From JALONO01 sp038209965 (GTDB taxonomy: Bacteria; Bacteroidota; Bacteroidia; Cytophagales; Thermoflexibacteraceae): a stretch of DNA of 43,381 nucleotides. Made by a program: the position numbers and the translations under genes. The notes under the pieces are model-generated. The model was given only the letters and a program-made list of their open reading frames with translations. It ran no database searches and was not told the DNA's origin. The DNA lies in the NCBI GenBank assembly GCA_038209965.1, contig JBBQXF010000030.1, forward strand, positions 1 through 43,381, written 5' to 3'. The first letter of the stretch is position 1. The number at the start of each line of letters is the position of its first letter. Of this stretch, positions 16,525 to 24,510 are shown in pieces.

Positions 16525-17070
16525 TTAAACGACTTTTTCAATAATAAAATTATGGTTCGTATAAATACAGATATCGGCCGCAATGGTGAGGGCTTCGCGC
16601 ACGATTTCTTCGGCAGTCAAGTGCGGGGCGTGGCGTTTGAGGGCCAGCGCGGCCGATTGGGCATACATACTGCCCGACCCGATGGCCGCCACTTGGCTAT
16701 CTGGCTCCAGTACATCGCCCGTGCCCGAGATGATCAGCATCTCGTCCTTGGCCGCGGCGATGAGCATAGCCTCCAACTTGCTCAGATAGCGGTCGGTGCG
16801 CCACATTTTGGCCAATTCAATGGCGGAGCGTTTCAAGTTGCCGTTGTAGGCCCCCAGTTTTTCTTCAAACCGATCGAGCAGGGTAAAAGCATCGGCAGTT
16901 GATCCGGCAAAGCCAGTGATCACCTTGCCCTCATGAAGCTTGCGGATTTTGCGCACGTTGTTTTTGGCCACAGTATTGCCCATGGTGGCTTGGCCGTCGG
17001 CCCCGATGGCGATCTCGCCGTTGTGCATCACGGCCAGCACGGTGGTGGATTTTATGGTGGGGGTTTTCAT
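16525..17070 (-). CDS. hslV: HslV, peptidase subunit of the HslUV protease
   Basis: A 181-residue threonine protease of the proteasome-like Ntn family that forms a double hexamer with the HslU ATPase. Conserved segments are STTVLAVMHNGEIAIGADGQ, ATMGNTVAKN, VITGFAGSTADAFTLLDRFE and AAIGSGSMYAQSAA. The catalytic threonine should be in the STTV motif, exposed after removal of an N-terminal propeptide of about eight residues. hslU is not next to it, unlike in many bacteria. Start ATG 17070. Confidence 0.95.
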   Translation of the reverse strand: MKTPTIKSTTVLAVMHNGEIAIGADGQATMGNTVAKNNVRKIRKLHEGKVITGFAGSTADAFTLLDRFEEKLGAYNGNLKRSAIELAKMWRTDRYLSKLEAMLIAAAKDEMLIISGTGDVLEPDSQVAAIGSGSMYAQSAALALKRHAPHLTAEEIVREALTIAADICIYTNHNFIIEKVV

Positions 17071-17213
17071 GGTATAGGGTTCAAAGTCACACCGGGATTA
17101 AAAAGAGTTCAGACACACTCCTGAATTAACGCATTGATTTACAATGATTTATTTTGCTGGCCAATCCCAAATTATTGGGGCTTGGGCCAAGATGCTGCCT
17201 GGGTTGGATAAAT

Positions 17214-17257
17214 GCCAAAGACAAAGGACTGCCTTGGGGCAGCCCTTTGTCTTTGGC
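17214..17257 (-). terminator. Hairpin terminator downstream of dnaK
   Basis: A 20-bp stem with one mismatch (GCCAAAGACAAAGGACTGCC against GGCAGCCCTTTGTCTTTGGC) and a 4-base loop TTGG, 12 bases beyond the dnaK stop codon. Confidence 0.7.
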
Positions 17258-17269
17258 ACAAACAATCAA

Positions 17270-19186
17270 TTACTTCTTGTTCACCTCTTCGTAGTCAACA
17301 TCAGTAAAGTCACCATTGCCGGGGTTGGATCCGCCAGCCCCGTTTTCAGCGCCGGGTTGCCCATTTCCAGGATTGGCATTGTTGCCCACATTTTGGTAAA
17401 TCTCTTGTGAAGCAGCACTCCAAGCGGCATTGATGGTCTCCATCGCTTTGTCAATTCCATCCACATCCTTGGCGGCATGGGCATTGCGCAGATCTTTGAG
17501 GGCAGCTTCAATAGCCGATTTGTTGCCTTCCGACAATTTTTCGGCGTATTCTTTCAGTTGCTTTTCGGTGTTGAAGATCATGGCATCGGCCCCGTTGATC
17601 TTTTCAATTTTTTCGCGCTCGGTCTTATCGGCGGCTTCGTTGGCCTTGGCCTCGTTGCGCATCCGCTGGATGTCGGCATCGGTGAGGCCCGAAGAGGCTT
17701 CGATGCGGATATTCTGCTTTTTCTGGGTACCCAGATCCAGTGCCGAAACGTTGACAATCCCGTTGGCATCGATGTCAAACGACACCTCTACTTGGGGAAT
17801 GCCACGCGGGGCGGGGGGAATGCCGTCCAAGTGGAACCGGCCCAGGGTACGGTTGTCTTTGGCCAGTTGGCGCTCACCCTGCAGCACGTGGATCTCTACC
17901 GAGGGCTGGCTGTCGGCAGCGGTGGAGAACACTTGCGATTTCTTGGTCGGAATGGTGGTGTTGGCCTCGATCAGGCGGGTGAAAACCCCACCCAAGGTCT
18001 CGATGCCCAGCGAAAGCGGGGTAACATCGAGCAACAGTACATCCTTTACTTCGCCAGTGAGCACGCCGCCTTGAATGGCCGCGCCCAAGGCTACAACTTC
18101 ATCCGGGTTAACGCCCTTGGAAGGCTTCTTGCCAAAGAATTTTTCTACTTCTTCTTGGATTTTGGGGATCCGGGTCGAGCCGCCCACCAAAATCACTTCA
18201 TCGATTTCGTTGATGTTCAGGCCCGAGTTTTTCACGGCCCGGCGGCACGGCTCCAGCGTGCGCTGCACCAAACTGTCTACCAATTGCTCAAACTTGGACC
18301 GGCTCAATTGGCGCACCAAGTGCTTGGGAATGCCATTGACGGGCATGATGTAGGGCAGGTTGATGTCCGTCACGGTAGAACTGGACAGTTCGATCTTGGC
18401 TTTTTCGGCCGCTTCTTTCAAGCGTTGGAGGGCCATTGGATCCTTGCGCAGGTCAATGCCTTCATCGCGGAGGAATTCATCAGCCAGCCAGTTGATGACG
18501 AACTGATCAAAGTCGTCGCCGCCCAAATGGATGTCGCCATCGGTTGATTTGACTTCAAACACCCCATCGCCCAGTTCGAGGATGGAAATATCAAAAGTAC
18601 CACCGCCCAAGTCGAACACGGCAATTTTCATGTCCTTGTGCTTCTTGTCCATGCCATAGGCCAGGGCAGCGGCAGTTGGTTCATTGATGATGCGCTTTAC
18701 ATCGAGGCCGGCAATTTGGCCAGCTTCTTTGGTGGCTTGGCGCTCGGCATCACTAAAATACGCGGGCACGGTGATGACAGCCTCCGTGATCGTGACACCC
18801 AAATAGTCCTCGGCGGTAGCCTTCATTTTTTGCAGGATGATGGCCGATATTTCTTGGGGAGTGTAAAGGCGGTCGCCAATGCGCACCCGGGGGGTGTCAT
18901 TGTTGCCTTTTTCTACTTTATAAGAAACTGTTTGCAGTTCTTTGCCCACATCACTGTACTTTTTGCCCATAAAACGCTTGATGGACTGCACAGTGTTGAC
19001 CGGGTTAGTGATCGCTTGACGTTTGCCGGGATCGCCCACCTTGCGCTCGCCGTTGTCCATGAAGGCCACAATGGAAGGCGTTGTCCGCTTGCCTTCGCTG
19101 TTGGCAATAACTGTTGCCTCGTTGCCTTCCATTACCGCTACGCAAGAGTTGGTGGTGCCCAAGTCAATCCCGATGATTTTTCCCAT
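17270..19186 (-). CDS. dnaK: Molecular chaperone DnaK (Hsp70)
   Basis: A 638-residue ATP-driven chaperone. The nucleotide-binding domain begins GIDLGTTNSCVAVMEG and includes INEPTAAALAYG, the IAVFDLGGGTFDISILE phosphate loop and VILVGGSTRIPKIQEEV. The substrate domain includes LLLDVTPLSLGIETLGG. The lid is followed by a Gly/Asn-rich tail ending DFTDVDYEEVNKK. Length is normal. grpE and dnaJ are not adjacent. A palindrome 102 bases upstream of the start (19288-19312) could be a heat-shock operator. Start ATG 19186. Confidence 0.98.
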   Translation of the reverse strand: MGKIIGIDLGTTNSCVAVMEGNEATVIANSEGKRTTPSIVAFMDNGERKVGDPGKRQAITNPVNTVQSIKRFMGKKYSDVGKELQTVSYKVEKGNNDTPRVRIGDRLYTPQEISAIILQKMKATAEDYLGVTITEAVITVPAYFSDAERQATKEAGQIAGLDVKRIINEPTAAALAYGMDKKHKDMKIAVFDLGGGTFDISILELGDGVFEVKSTDGDIHLGGDDFDQFVINWLADEFLRDEGIDLRKDPMALQRLKEAAEKAKIELSSSTVTDINLPYIMPVNGIPKHLVRQLSRSKFEQLVDSLVQRTLEPCRRAVKNSGLNINEIDEVILVGGSTRIPKIQEEVEKFFGKKPSKGVNPDEVVALGAAIQGGVLTGEVKDVLLLDVTPLSLGIETLGGVFTRLIEANTTIPTKKSQVFSTAADSQPSVEIHVLQGERQLAKDNRTLGRFHLDGIPPAPRGIPQVEVSFDIDANGIVNVSALDLGTQKKQNIRIEASSGLTDADIQRMRNEAKANEAADKTEREKIEKINGADAMIFNTEKQLKEYAEKLSEGNKSAIEAALKDLRNAHAAKDVDGIDKAMETINAAWSAASQEIYQNVGNNANPGNGQPGAENGAGGSNPGNGDFTDVDYEEVNKK

Positions 19187-19581
19187 GATTCAATAAGTTT
19201 TTACTTTATGTATGAGGTGAATTGTTAAATGCAATCAATTAACGATTGACCTAGGAACAACCAATATGCCAAGGAGTGGAATTAGGGCAAAACTGACACT
19301 TTGGCAGTTTTGTGGCAGGGCAATTTGGGCCGCCCCTGTCATAATGGAAAAATGCCCGTCCAACCCGGCACGATAAGTTCGCGAAAACGGGCCTGGGCGC
19401 TGACCAATTGGAAGGGGGAGCACCGGCCATCAACCGAACCAATCGATGGAGGGCCAACTACTGCCACGTTTGACCACCACCATTTTTGGTTGAGTATGAC
19501 AAGAAAAAACTATTTTTACGCCTAATTGGTCGGTCGTTTGGCTTACTGAGCTACGGAAATGAATTTTTAAAACAGCAAGTA
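19187..19581. other. Divergent intergenic region between dnaK and the sugar-phosphate isomerase
   Basis: This 395-base region contains the palindrome at 19288-19312 and no credible gene. The plus-strand open frame of the isomerase reaches back to 19486, but its conserved part begins at 19582. Confidence 0.5.
19288..19312. promoter_or_regulatory. Imperfect palindrome upstream of dnaK, candidate heat-shock operator
   Basis: CAAAACTGACA, spacer CTT, then TGGCAGTTTTG: 10 of 11 base pairs match. It lies 102 bases upstream of the dnaK ATG and about 270 bases upstream of the divergent isomerase gene. It is not the classical CIRCE sequence (TTAGCACTC-N9-GAGTGCTAA). The regulatory role is inferred from position only. 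Confidence 0.4.
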
Positions 19582-20586
19582 ATGAGTGTTATTCAAAACC
19601 TGATCGCGGAGTTCCCTTCGCAACTGGCCCGCGCCATTGAAATCGGCGAAAATTTGCAAGTGACCGCGCCCAAGCACGAAATTCGCCACTTAGTAATTGC
19701 CGGTCTTGGCGGCTCGGGCATTGGTGGCAGCATAGTGAAGGCCATTACCACCGACGAACTACGCGTTCCAGTGGATGTGCTCAAGAGCTACGAAGTGCCT
19801 GCCTATGTAAACGAGCATACCCTGCTCATTGTGGCCTCGCATTCGGGCAACACCGAAGAAACCTTGACCGTAGTGGAAACTGCCCTGCGCCGGGGGGCCA
19901 AAATCGCTTGCGCTACCACTGGTGGCAGGCTTTACGAACTGGCCCAAGCCCACGGTTTTGACGTGGCCAAATTGCCCTTGGAACAAAATTGTCCCCGTCA
20001 ATACTTGGCCTATCTGTTGGTCAACCAACTTTATTTCTTGATGCACTATGGCTTGGTGGGGCCGCACTTCAAGGCCGAACTTCGCGCTGGGCTGGATCGG
20101 GTGGTGCGGGACAACGATGCCATCAAGGCCGAAGCCAAGACGTTGGCCGCGCAACTATTTGGCAAATTGCCGTTCTTATATGCTGACAATAACTTGGGCG
20201 CACTGGCCACCCGTTTCCAGCAACAGATCAACGAAAACGCCAAGCAACTCGCGCACGTCAATATCTTCCCCGAAATGAATCACAACGAGCTGGTGGGCTG
20301 GCACTTGCCCGCTTCTACGTTTGCCCATTCGGCGGTGGTGTACCTCAAGTCGTCGTTCAACCATCCCCGGGTACAGGTGCGGATGGAAGTGTGCAAACCC
20401 ATTTTTGCCCAATTGGCCCAGTCCATTTATGATTTGGAGCTGCGGGGCGATTCGCTGGCCGAGCAAACCCTGCACTTTATCCACCTTACCGACTGGGCAT
20501 CGCTCTATTTGGCCGAATTGAACCAAGTGGATTCTTTCCAGATTGAGGTGATCAACCATTTAAAAAACGAATTGGCCAAAGTATAG
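19582..20586 (+). CDS. SIS-domain bifunctional phosphoglucose/phosphomannose isomerase
   Basis: A 334-residue enzyme of the archaeal-type PGI/PMI family (SIS domain plus bact-PGI_C). It interconverts glucose-6-phosphate or mannose-6-phosphate with fructose-6-phosphate. The first SIS half has GLGGSGIGGSIVKAI (from residue 41) and ASHSGNTEETLTV; the C-terminal half has EMNHNELVGW (from residue 231), the catalytic Glu/His region, and DWASLYLAELNQVD. ATG 19582 (MSVIQNLIAEFP) is preferred to the 32-codon upstream extension, which has no family resemblance. The glycosyltransferase follows 64 bases downstream, suggesting supply of sugar phosphates to glycan synthesis. Confidence 0.9.
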   Translation: MSVIQNLIAEFPSQLARAIEIGENLQVTAPKHEIRHLVIAGLGGSGIGGSIVKAITTDELRVPVDVLKSYEVPAYVNEHTLLIVASHSGNTEETLTVVETALRRGAKIACATTGGRLYELAQAHGFDVAKLPLEQNCPRQYLAYLLVNQLYFLMHYGLVGPHFKAELRAGLDRVVRDNDAIKAEAKTLAAQLFGKLPFLYADNNLGALATRFQQQINENAKQLAHVNIFPEMNHNELVGWHLPASTFAHSAVVYLKSSFNHPRVQVRMEVCKPIFAQLAQSIYDLELRGDSLAEQTLHFIHLTDWASLYLAELNQVDSFQIEVINHLKNELAKV

Positions 20587-20594
20587 CGGCATTG

Positions 20595-20627
20595 GTGGGG
20601 GGCGGATCCCCGGGATCCACCCCTCAC
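20595..20627 (+). terminator. GC-rich hairpin between isomerase and glycosyltransferase
   Basis: An imperfect 15-bp inverted repeat around GGATCC-CCG-GGATCC with three mismatches fills most of the gap between the two genes. No T run follows, so it may be a weak terminator or an mRNA-stability element rather than a true terminator. Confidence 0.35.
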
Positions 20628-20650
20628 CCATGCCTTTTGGTGGGAAGAAC

Positions 20651-21880
20651 ATGAAAAACGTGCGCCCCAAGAATATTCTGGTGACCACCTTTTGGTCATA
20701 CAAAGATGCGCTGGTGCAAACCTACACGCTGCCCTACCTGAGGATTATTCATCGATATTTGCCGCCGGGCAGCACCATTTATCTGCTCACCGTCGAGCAG
20801 CCCCGCTTCCAGATCCAGCCCGATGAGTGGCCGGGCATCCGGGCGGCGCTGGCCCAGCACGGCATTGAACTGGTCAGCTTCCCCTACCGCGCTTATGGCC
20901 TCAGCTCTTGGCTCAATTGGCTAAAAATCATCGCTTCACTGTATTTTTTGGTGGCACGCAAAAACGTGGCGCAGATCCATTCGTTCTGTACTCCGGGGGG
21001 TATGGCGGGCTACCTATTGTCGGTGTTCACGGGGCGGCCCCTGCTCATCGATAGCTATGAGCCGCACGCCGAAGCTTCGGTCGAGAATGGCGACTGGCCA
21101 CGCGATGGGTTCCGGTTCAAGTTCCTCTTTGCTTTGGAGCGGCTCATGTCGCACCGGGCCAAGGTGGTCATTGCCGCCGCCGAAGGAATGCGGGCCTACG
21201 CCAAAGAAAAGTACCAAGCCACTTTTGCGCGGTTTTATGTCAAGCCGGCCTGCGTGGATCTGGATCTTTTCGCCGAAAAACACCGCAAGCAACCCCAATT
21301 GCTGCAATCACTCGGCTATGAAGACAAGATCGTGTGCGTTTATGCGGGCAAGTTTGGCGGCATTTATCTGGACAAAGAAGTATTCGACTTTTTGCGGGTG
21401 GCCCATCAGCATTGGGGCGATCGTTTTCGGGTGTTGATCTTGTCGGGCCAGACCTCGGCCGAAGTGGGGGCGTGGGCAGCCGCCAGCGGGCTTGATCAAA
21501 GCATCATCACGTTGCGGTTTGTCAAGCACGCCGAAATTGCGGCTTACATAGGGCTGGCCGATTTTGCGCTCACCCCCGTGAAGCCCATCCAGACCAAAAG
21601 GTATTGCACCCCCATCAAAGACGGGGAATATTGGGCTTTGGGCCTGCCCGTGGTCATCACCCCAAACATTTCCGATGATTCACAAATCATTGAAGAACAG
21701 CAGATTGGCGCGGTGATTCGGGAGTTTACCGACGAAGGCTATGAGCGGGCAGTGCAAGAAATCGCCGACTTGTTGCACCAGTACCCCCGCGCCGAGCTGT
21801 ACCAAAAGATCCGGGCCGTCGCTGTCCGCTACCGCAGCTTTGCCATTGCCGAACGGATCTATCGGGAGATTTATAGCTGA
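20651..21880 (+). CDS. Glycosyltransferase family 4-like protein
   Basis: A 409-residue cytosolic or membrane-associated GT-B fold glycosyltransferase. An N-terminal Rossmann domain (NILVTTFWSYKDALV, then QIHSFCTPGGMAGYLLS) is followed by a C-terminal donor-binding domain with VCVYAGKFGGIYLDKE, FVKHAEIAAYIGLADFALTP and the IKDGEYWALGLPVVIT segment, where family members bind the nucleotide-sugar phosphates. Donor and acceptor are unknown. ATG 20651 (MKNVRPKN) is chosen because GGGAAG lies just before it; ATG 20630 is possible. It follows the sugar isomerase on the same strand and may act with it in surface-glycan synthesis. Confidence 0.82.
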   Translation: MKNVRPKNILVTTFWSYKDALVQTYTLPYLRIIHRYLPPGSTIYLLTVEQPRFQIQPDEWPGIRAALAQHGIELVSFPYRAYGLSSWLNWLKIIASLYFLVARKNVAQIHSFCTPGGMAGYLLSVFTGRPLLIDSYEPHAEASVENGDWPRDGFRFKFLFALERLMSHRAKVVIAAAEGMRAYAKEKYQATFARFYVKPACVDLDLFAEKHRKQPQLLQSLGYEDKIVCVYAGKFGGIYLDKEVFDFLRVAHQHWGDRFRVLILSGQTSAEVGAWAAASGLDQSIITLRFVKHAEIAAYIGLADFALTPVKPIQTKRYCTPIKDGEYWALGLPVVITPNISDDSQIIEEQQIGAVIREFTDEGYERAVQEIADLLHQYPRAELYQKIRAVAVRYRSFAIAERIYREIYS

Positions 21881-22024
21881 GGCTACGGATGCCCTGCCTT
21901 CTGACCTGAACCCGACGGTGGCCCAAGCCCGCGTACTGGCCGCCGACCCGAATGGCGTGCCGATAGAACGCCCGCTGCTCGTAAGCTTTGGTGGGCTGGT
22001 GCTTGGGCAGGAGGGCCAGATAGG

Positions 22025-22909
22025 TTAATGGGTATAGTAAAAGATTACGTAGAACAAGTTAAGGCACACCGCCGAAGTGGCATTGAGCCGCATGGTGTTT
22101 TTGAAATTGGCGTGGGCCGGACTTTTTAGCGCCGAATTGAGCCAATGCAGAAAAAACAGCAGGACTGGGGTCAAGGCCACTATAAACATTACGCCGTCGT
22201 GCAAAGAATAGAAGCGCTGATAGTAATACCCAAAGCCGCCAATAGCCCCCCCGAAGACCACGGCGGTATACAGAAAAGTGCCCCGGATGCCCAACATCCG
22301 GCTGAACGTGAAATCGCCCCGTTTGGCATCTTCTTCGTGCTGGTAGATTTGGGTCATGGGATAGGACCCGAGCAACATTACCGAACTACAAATGGCCGGA
22401 AACAAGACCCTGAGTGACAGCAGTTCGCCCACTGTGGCCCCAGTTACGGCATGGTAGCTCATTAGGAAGGTGTATGCTCCCTGAAAAACCGCGATCACCA
22501 CCAAACTCAAGATAGGGTATCTTTTAAGGCGCACTGCCGGGTGGCTGTATGCCTTGGAGACCAGCCCGTATACCAGCAGGGCCAGCGCAAACTGCCAGCT
22601 CACCAAAGTGCCCAATAAAACACCCACCAGATCAAAAACCAGGGACACGACCAACAATTCACGGCTCACGGGGGGGGGATTGCGCAGCCCGCCAATGCTT
22701 TTCTCGTCCTTATCGTAGTAGGAGTTGAAACCATTGCTGGCCGGATAAATGAAAATGTGCAACGCCACGAACGCTATCAGAGTAGCTTGCCAGTTGACGG
22801 CCTGACCCGCAATGCTCCAAGCAAACAAAAAAATGGGAGCTAAAAAGAAGGAAAAGGGAATCCGCAAATGAAGCAGGGTGGATTGCTGCATGGATACATT
22901 GTTTAACAT
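22025..22909 (-). CDS. UbiA-family prenyltransferase
   Basis: A 294-residue integral membrane protein of the UbiA superfamily with about eight or nine membrane segments. The first prenyl-diphosphate/Mg motif is NGFNSYYDKDEKSIGG (NxxxDxD type, about 59-74). The second acidic motif is QIYQHEEDAKRGDF (about 187-200). Family members move a prenyl group onto an aromatic or lipid acceptor. The acceptor is not identifiable; the downstream-of-nothing position and the two upstream genes (unknown protein, metal-binding protein) give no pathway. Menaquinone (menA) is one possibility but the motifs do not single it out. It lies 34 bases after the unknown gene, so probably co-transcribed. Confidence 0.85.
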   Translation of the reverse strand: MLNNVSMQQSTLLHLRIPFSFFLAPIFLFAWSIAGQAVNWQATLIAFVALHIFIYPASNGFNSYYDKDEKSIGGLRNPPPVSRELLVVSLVFDLVGVLLGTLVSWQFALALLVYGLVSKAYSHPAVRLKRYPILSLVVIAVFQGAYTFLMSYHAVTGATVGELLSLRVLFPAICSSVMLLGSYPMTQIYQHEEDAKRGDFTFSRMLGIRGTFLYTAVVFGGAIGGFGYYYQRFYSLHDGVMFIVALTPVLLFFLHWLNSALKSPAHANFKNTMRLNATSAVCLNLFYVIFYYTH

Positions 22910-22943
22910 TGGTGCAATGCGTCAAAGATGACAACACTGGTAA

Positions 22944-23579
22944 TCAGGTCAATACTTGGTTTACCAAATCATCAAAGTGAAGGACTTTGGTGTAGAGGTG
23001 GTCTTCATAGTAATTGGCCATAAAGCGGATAAAACTCGGTTGCCCGTCCACGAGCACATATTCTACCAATATGTTGCCATATTGCTGATTGCAAAGTTTT
23101 TTCAATTTAGCCCCTTCCATTTCCAGTGAAATAGGGGGCTTGAGGTAATGTTTCTCGATGGTCTCCACGTAGGTTTCCCGGTCGAATATCCGCCGATCAG
23201 AAGTGTAGTGCTTGTAGCCCAATTGTAGCGTCCGGTCTTTGAGCCAGTCAAAAAAATATTGAAACTCGTTTTCGCCCATGCGCGGGTGATAGGAGATCGC
23301 AAACCCGTTGGCCCCGTTGTGCTGCAAAAGGTGGATAACAAAATCGGCCAGTTCTTTCTGCTTTTTCCGTTGCCAAGCCTCCCAAATTTCAAAAGTTAAG
23401 GCTTGGTGCAAGCCCTCGTTGAGCCACCGAAAATAGCGCTGGCGGTAGGCCTCATTCCGTTCCAGCAGTTCCTCCACCATGGGAAGGTGGGGATATTTGC
23501 GCTTGGTGGCGAATATTTGGCCAATAATCTTGTCAAAAAAGTCCATCCATTGCGGGGTTGAAAAAGCCATCAGGCTCAT
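22944..23579 (-). CDS. Protein of unknown function, 211 residues
   Basis: I do not recognise this family. The protein is soluble, mainly helical in the N-terminal half (MVEELLERNEAYRQRYFRWL, then EIWEAWQRKKQKELADFVI), with a conserved-looking middle ISYHPRMGENEFQYFFDWLK and a C-terminal part that looks like mixed strands (ILVEYVLVDGQPSFIRFMAN). It has no signal peptide, membrane segment or metal cluster. ATG 23579 (MSLMAFSTPQ) lies inside the hairpin at 23570-23607; ATG 23570 (MAFSTPQ) is the alternative and begins at the hairpin's last base. It sits between a metal-binding protein and a UbiA prenyltransferase on the same strand. Confidence 0.7.
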   Translation of the reverse strand: MSLMAFSTPQWMDFFDKIIGQIFATKRKYPHLPMVEELLERNEAYRQRYFRWLNEGLHQALTFEIWEAWQRKKQKELADFVIHLLQHNGANGFAISYHPRMGENEFQYFFDWLKDRTLQLGYKHYTSDRRIFDRETYVETIEKHYLKPPISLEMEGAKLKKLCNQQYGNILVEYVLVDGQPSFIRFMANYYEDHLYTKVLHFDDLVNQVLT

Positions 23580-23607
23580 GTGGCAAGGTAATGCCCCATG
23601 AGCCTGA
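23570..23607 (-). terminator. Hairpin overlapping the start of the unknown gene
   Basis: A 16-bp stem with one mismatch (TCAGGCTCATGTGGCA with TGCCCCATGAGCCTGA), loop of six, followed on the minus strand by GGCTTTTTC. It starts 26 bases after the stop of the metal-binding protein gene, has the form of an intrinsic terminator, and its distal arm contains the ATG at 23579. Confidence 0.6.
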
Positions 23608-23632
23608 CTATTAATTTAACGGCTTGGCAATA

Positions 23633-23980
23633 CTAGTGATCATGACCACCTTTTTGGCAGCAATCAGGCAGTTTTTTGTAGGCTTTGGGATCCGCCGGGA
23701 GAGCGTCGGCATCATAACCGATACTTTGCACTGCTTGCTGGACTTTACGGGAATCAGTCTTGTCGGTTCGGTATTGCACGGTGAGCACCTTGCTGTCCAC
23801 GTCCAACACCGCAGACTTGATCCCCTTTTCCAGTCCCAAAGCTTTTTCTATGCGCTTTTTGCACATATCGCACTGGGCAGAGGTCTTGATCTTGACCTCA
23901 CTCATTTTGTCTTGTGACATGGCTTGGCCAGCGACTAAGCCGCAGAAAACAACCATCCACATTAGTTTAATAACTTTCAT
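23633..23980 (-). CDS. Periplasmic heavy-metal-associated (HMA) domain protein
   Basis: A 115-residue exported protein: signal peptide MKVIKLMWMVVFCGLVAGQA then MSQ, followed by a single HMA domain with the metal-binding loop SAQCDMCKKRIEKALG (C37, C40). The betaalphabeta-betaalphabeta fold continues with KSAVLDVDSKVLTVQYR and VQQAVQSIGYDADALP. The C-terminal tail CCQKGGHDH adds two Cys and two His as further metal ligands. It likely carries Cu(I) or another soft metal in the periplasm. No copper ATPase or regulator is adjacent. ATG 23980 fits the signal peptide better than the 22-codon upstream extension. Confidence 0.88.
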   Translation of the reverse strand: MKVIKLMWMVVFCGLVAGQAMSQDKMSEVKIKTSAQCDMCKKRIEKALGLEKGIKSAVLDVDSKVLTVQYRTDKTDSRKVQQAVQSIGYDADALPADPKAYKKLPDCCQKGGHDH

Positions 23981-24092
23981 GATATTTCTTTTTGGGTGAT
24001 AACGCGTAAACTCCGCTTTTTGTTCTTTGAACAAGCGAAATGCCACAAAATAGGGCAGCTAAAATTTATCCGAAAAAATCCAAAAAGGCTTC

Positions 24093-24100
24093 TATATTTG
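24093..24100 (+). promoter_or_regulatory. Possible -7 box for the 24.1-26.9 kb gene run
   Basis: TATATTTG matches TAnnTTTG and lies 22 bases upstream of the first start codon of the run, a sensible position. The upstream -33 TTTG is not present at 19-21 bases, so support is partial. Confidence 0.4.
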
Positions 24101-24122
24101 CGTGTTAATTTAGCACAGCACA

Positions 24123-24488
24123 ATGACGAGCGAGGAAAAAAAAGCGTTCTTATTGCTGAAAGCAGTTATTTTTCATTATCACGGCTTAGATGAAGACGAG
24201 CAGAAAGTGCTCGAAGATACAGCCTTGGAGATCGGAGCACAAGCCGAACTGGGTTGGGCAATCGATTTTATTGAGGAAGATTACTATAATGCCTTTGACC
24301 GCGCCCGGGCTTATTTGACCCAAGTGATGACCGGACTGAGCAATGAGAAACGCTTTTATTATCTGTCCAGTGTTTGGGAATCGAACAAGAAGAAGGGTTA
24401 CATCAGCGAAATGGAGGCTACGGCCATGCTCAAATTGGCCAAAGATTGGCAAATCGAGGATGAGTTTGTGAATATGATCAAAAAATAA
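24123..24488 (+). CDS. Small helical TerB-like protein
   Basis: A 121-residue acidic, all-helical protein beginning MTSEEKKAFLLLKAVIFHYH. The C-terminal half, FYYLSSVWESNKKKGYISEM followed by EATAMLKLAKDWQIEDEF, resembles the repeated helix pairs of TerB-like domains, in which an acidic -G-x-I-xxxE- turn recurs. The resemblance is weak and the catalytic or metal-binding acidic residues of TerB are only partly visible. Function unknown. It is the first gene of a closely spaced plus-strand run, with 22 bases to the DUF2520 gene. Confidence 0.65.
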   Translation: MTSEEKKAFLLLKAVIFHYHGLDEDEQKVLEDTALEIGAQAELGWAIDFIEEDYYNAFDRARAYLTQVMTGLSNEKRFYYLSSVWESNKKKGYISEMEATAMLKLAKDWQIEDEFVNMIKK

Positions 24489-24510
24489 TCAATCTAACCC
24501 ATTCAGGGCC

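Noticed and set aside
17477..18547. 356-residue plus-strand frame opposite dnaK
   Set aside because: Antisense shadow of dnaK; long dnaK antisense frames are a known artefact.
19288..19312. CIRCE element controlling dnaK
   Set aside because: The sequence does not match TTAGCACTC-N9-GAGTGCTAA; reported only as a lineage-specific candidate.
24123..24488. A tellurite-resistance or phage-defence Ter system
   Set aside because: Only a weak TerB-like fold in one small protein; no other ter genes nearby.
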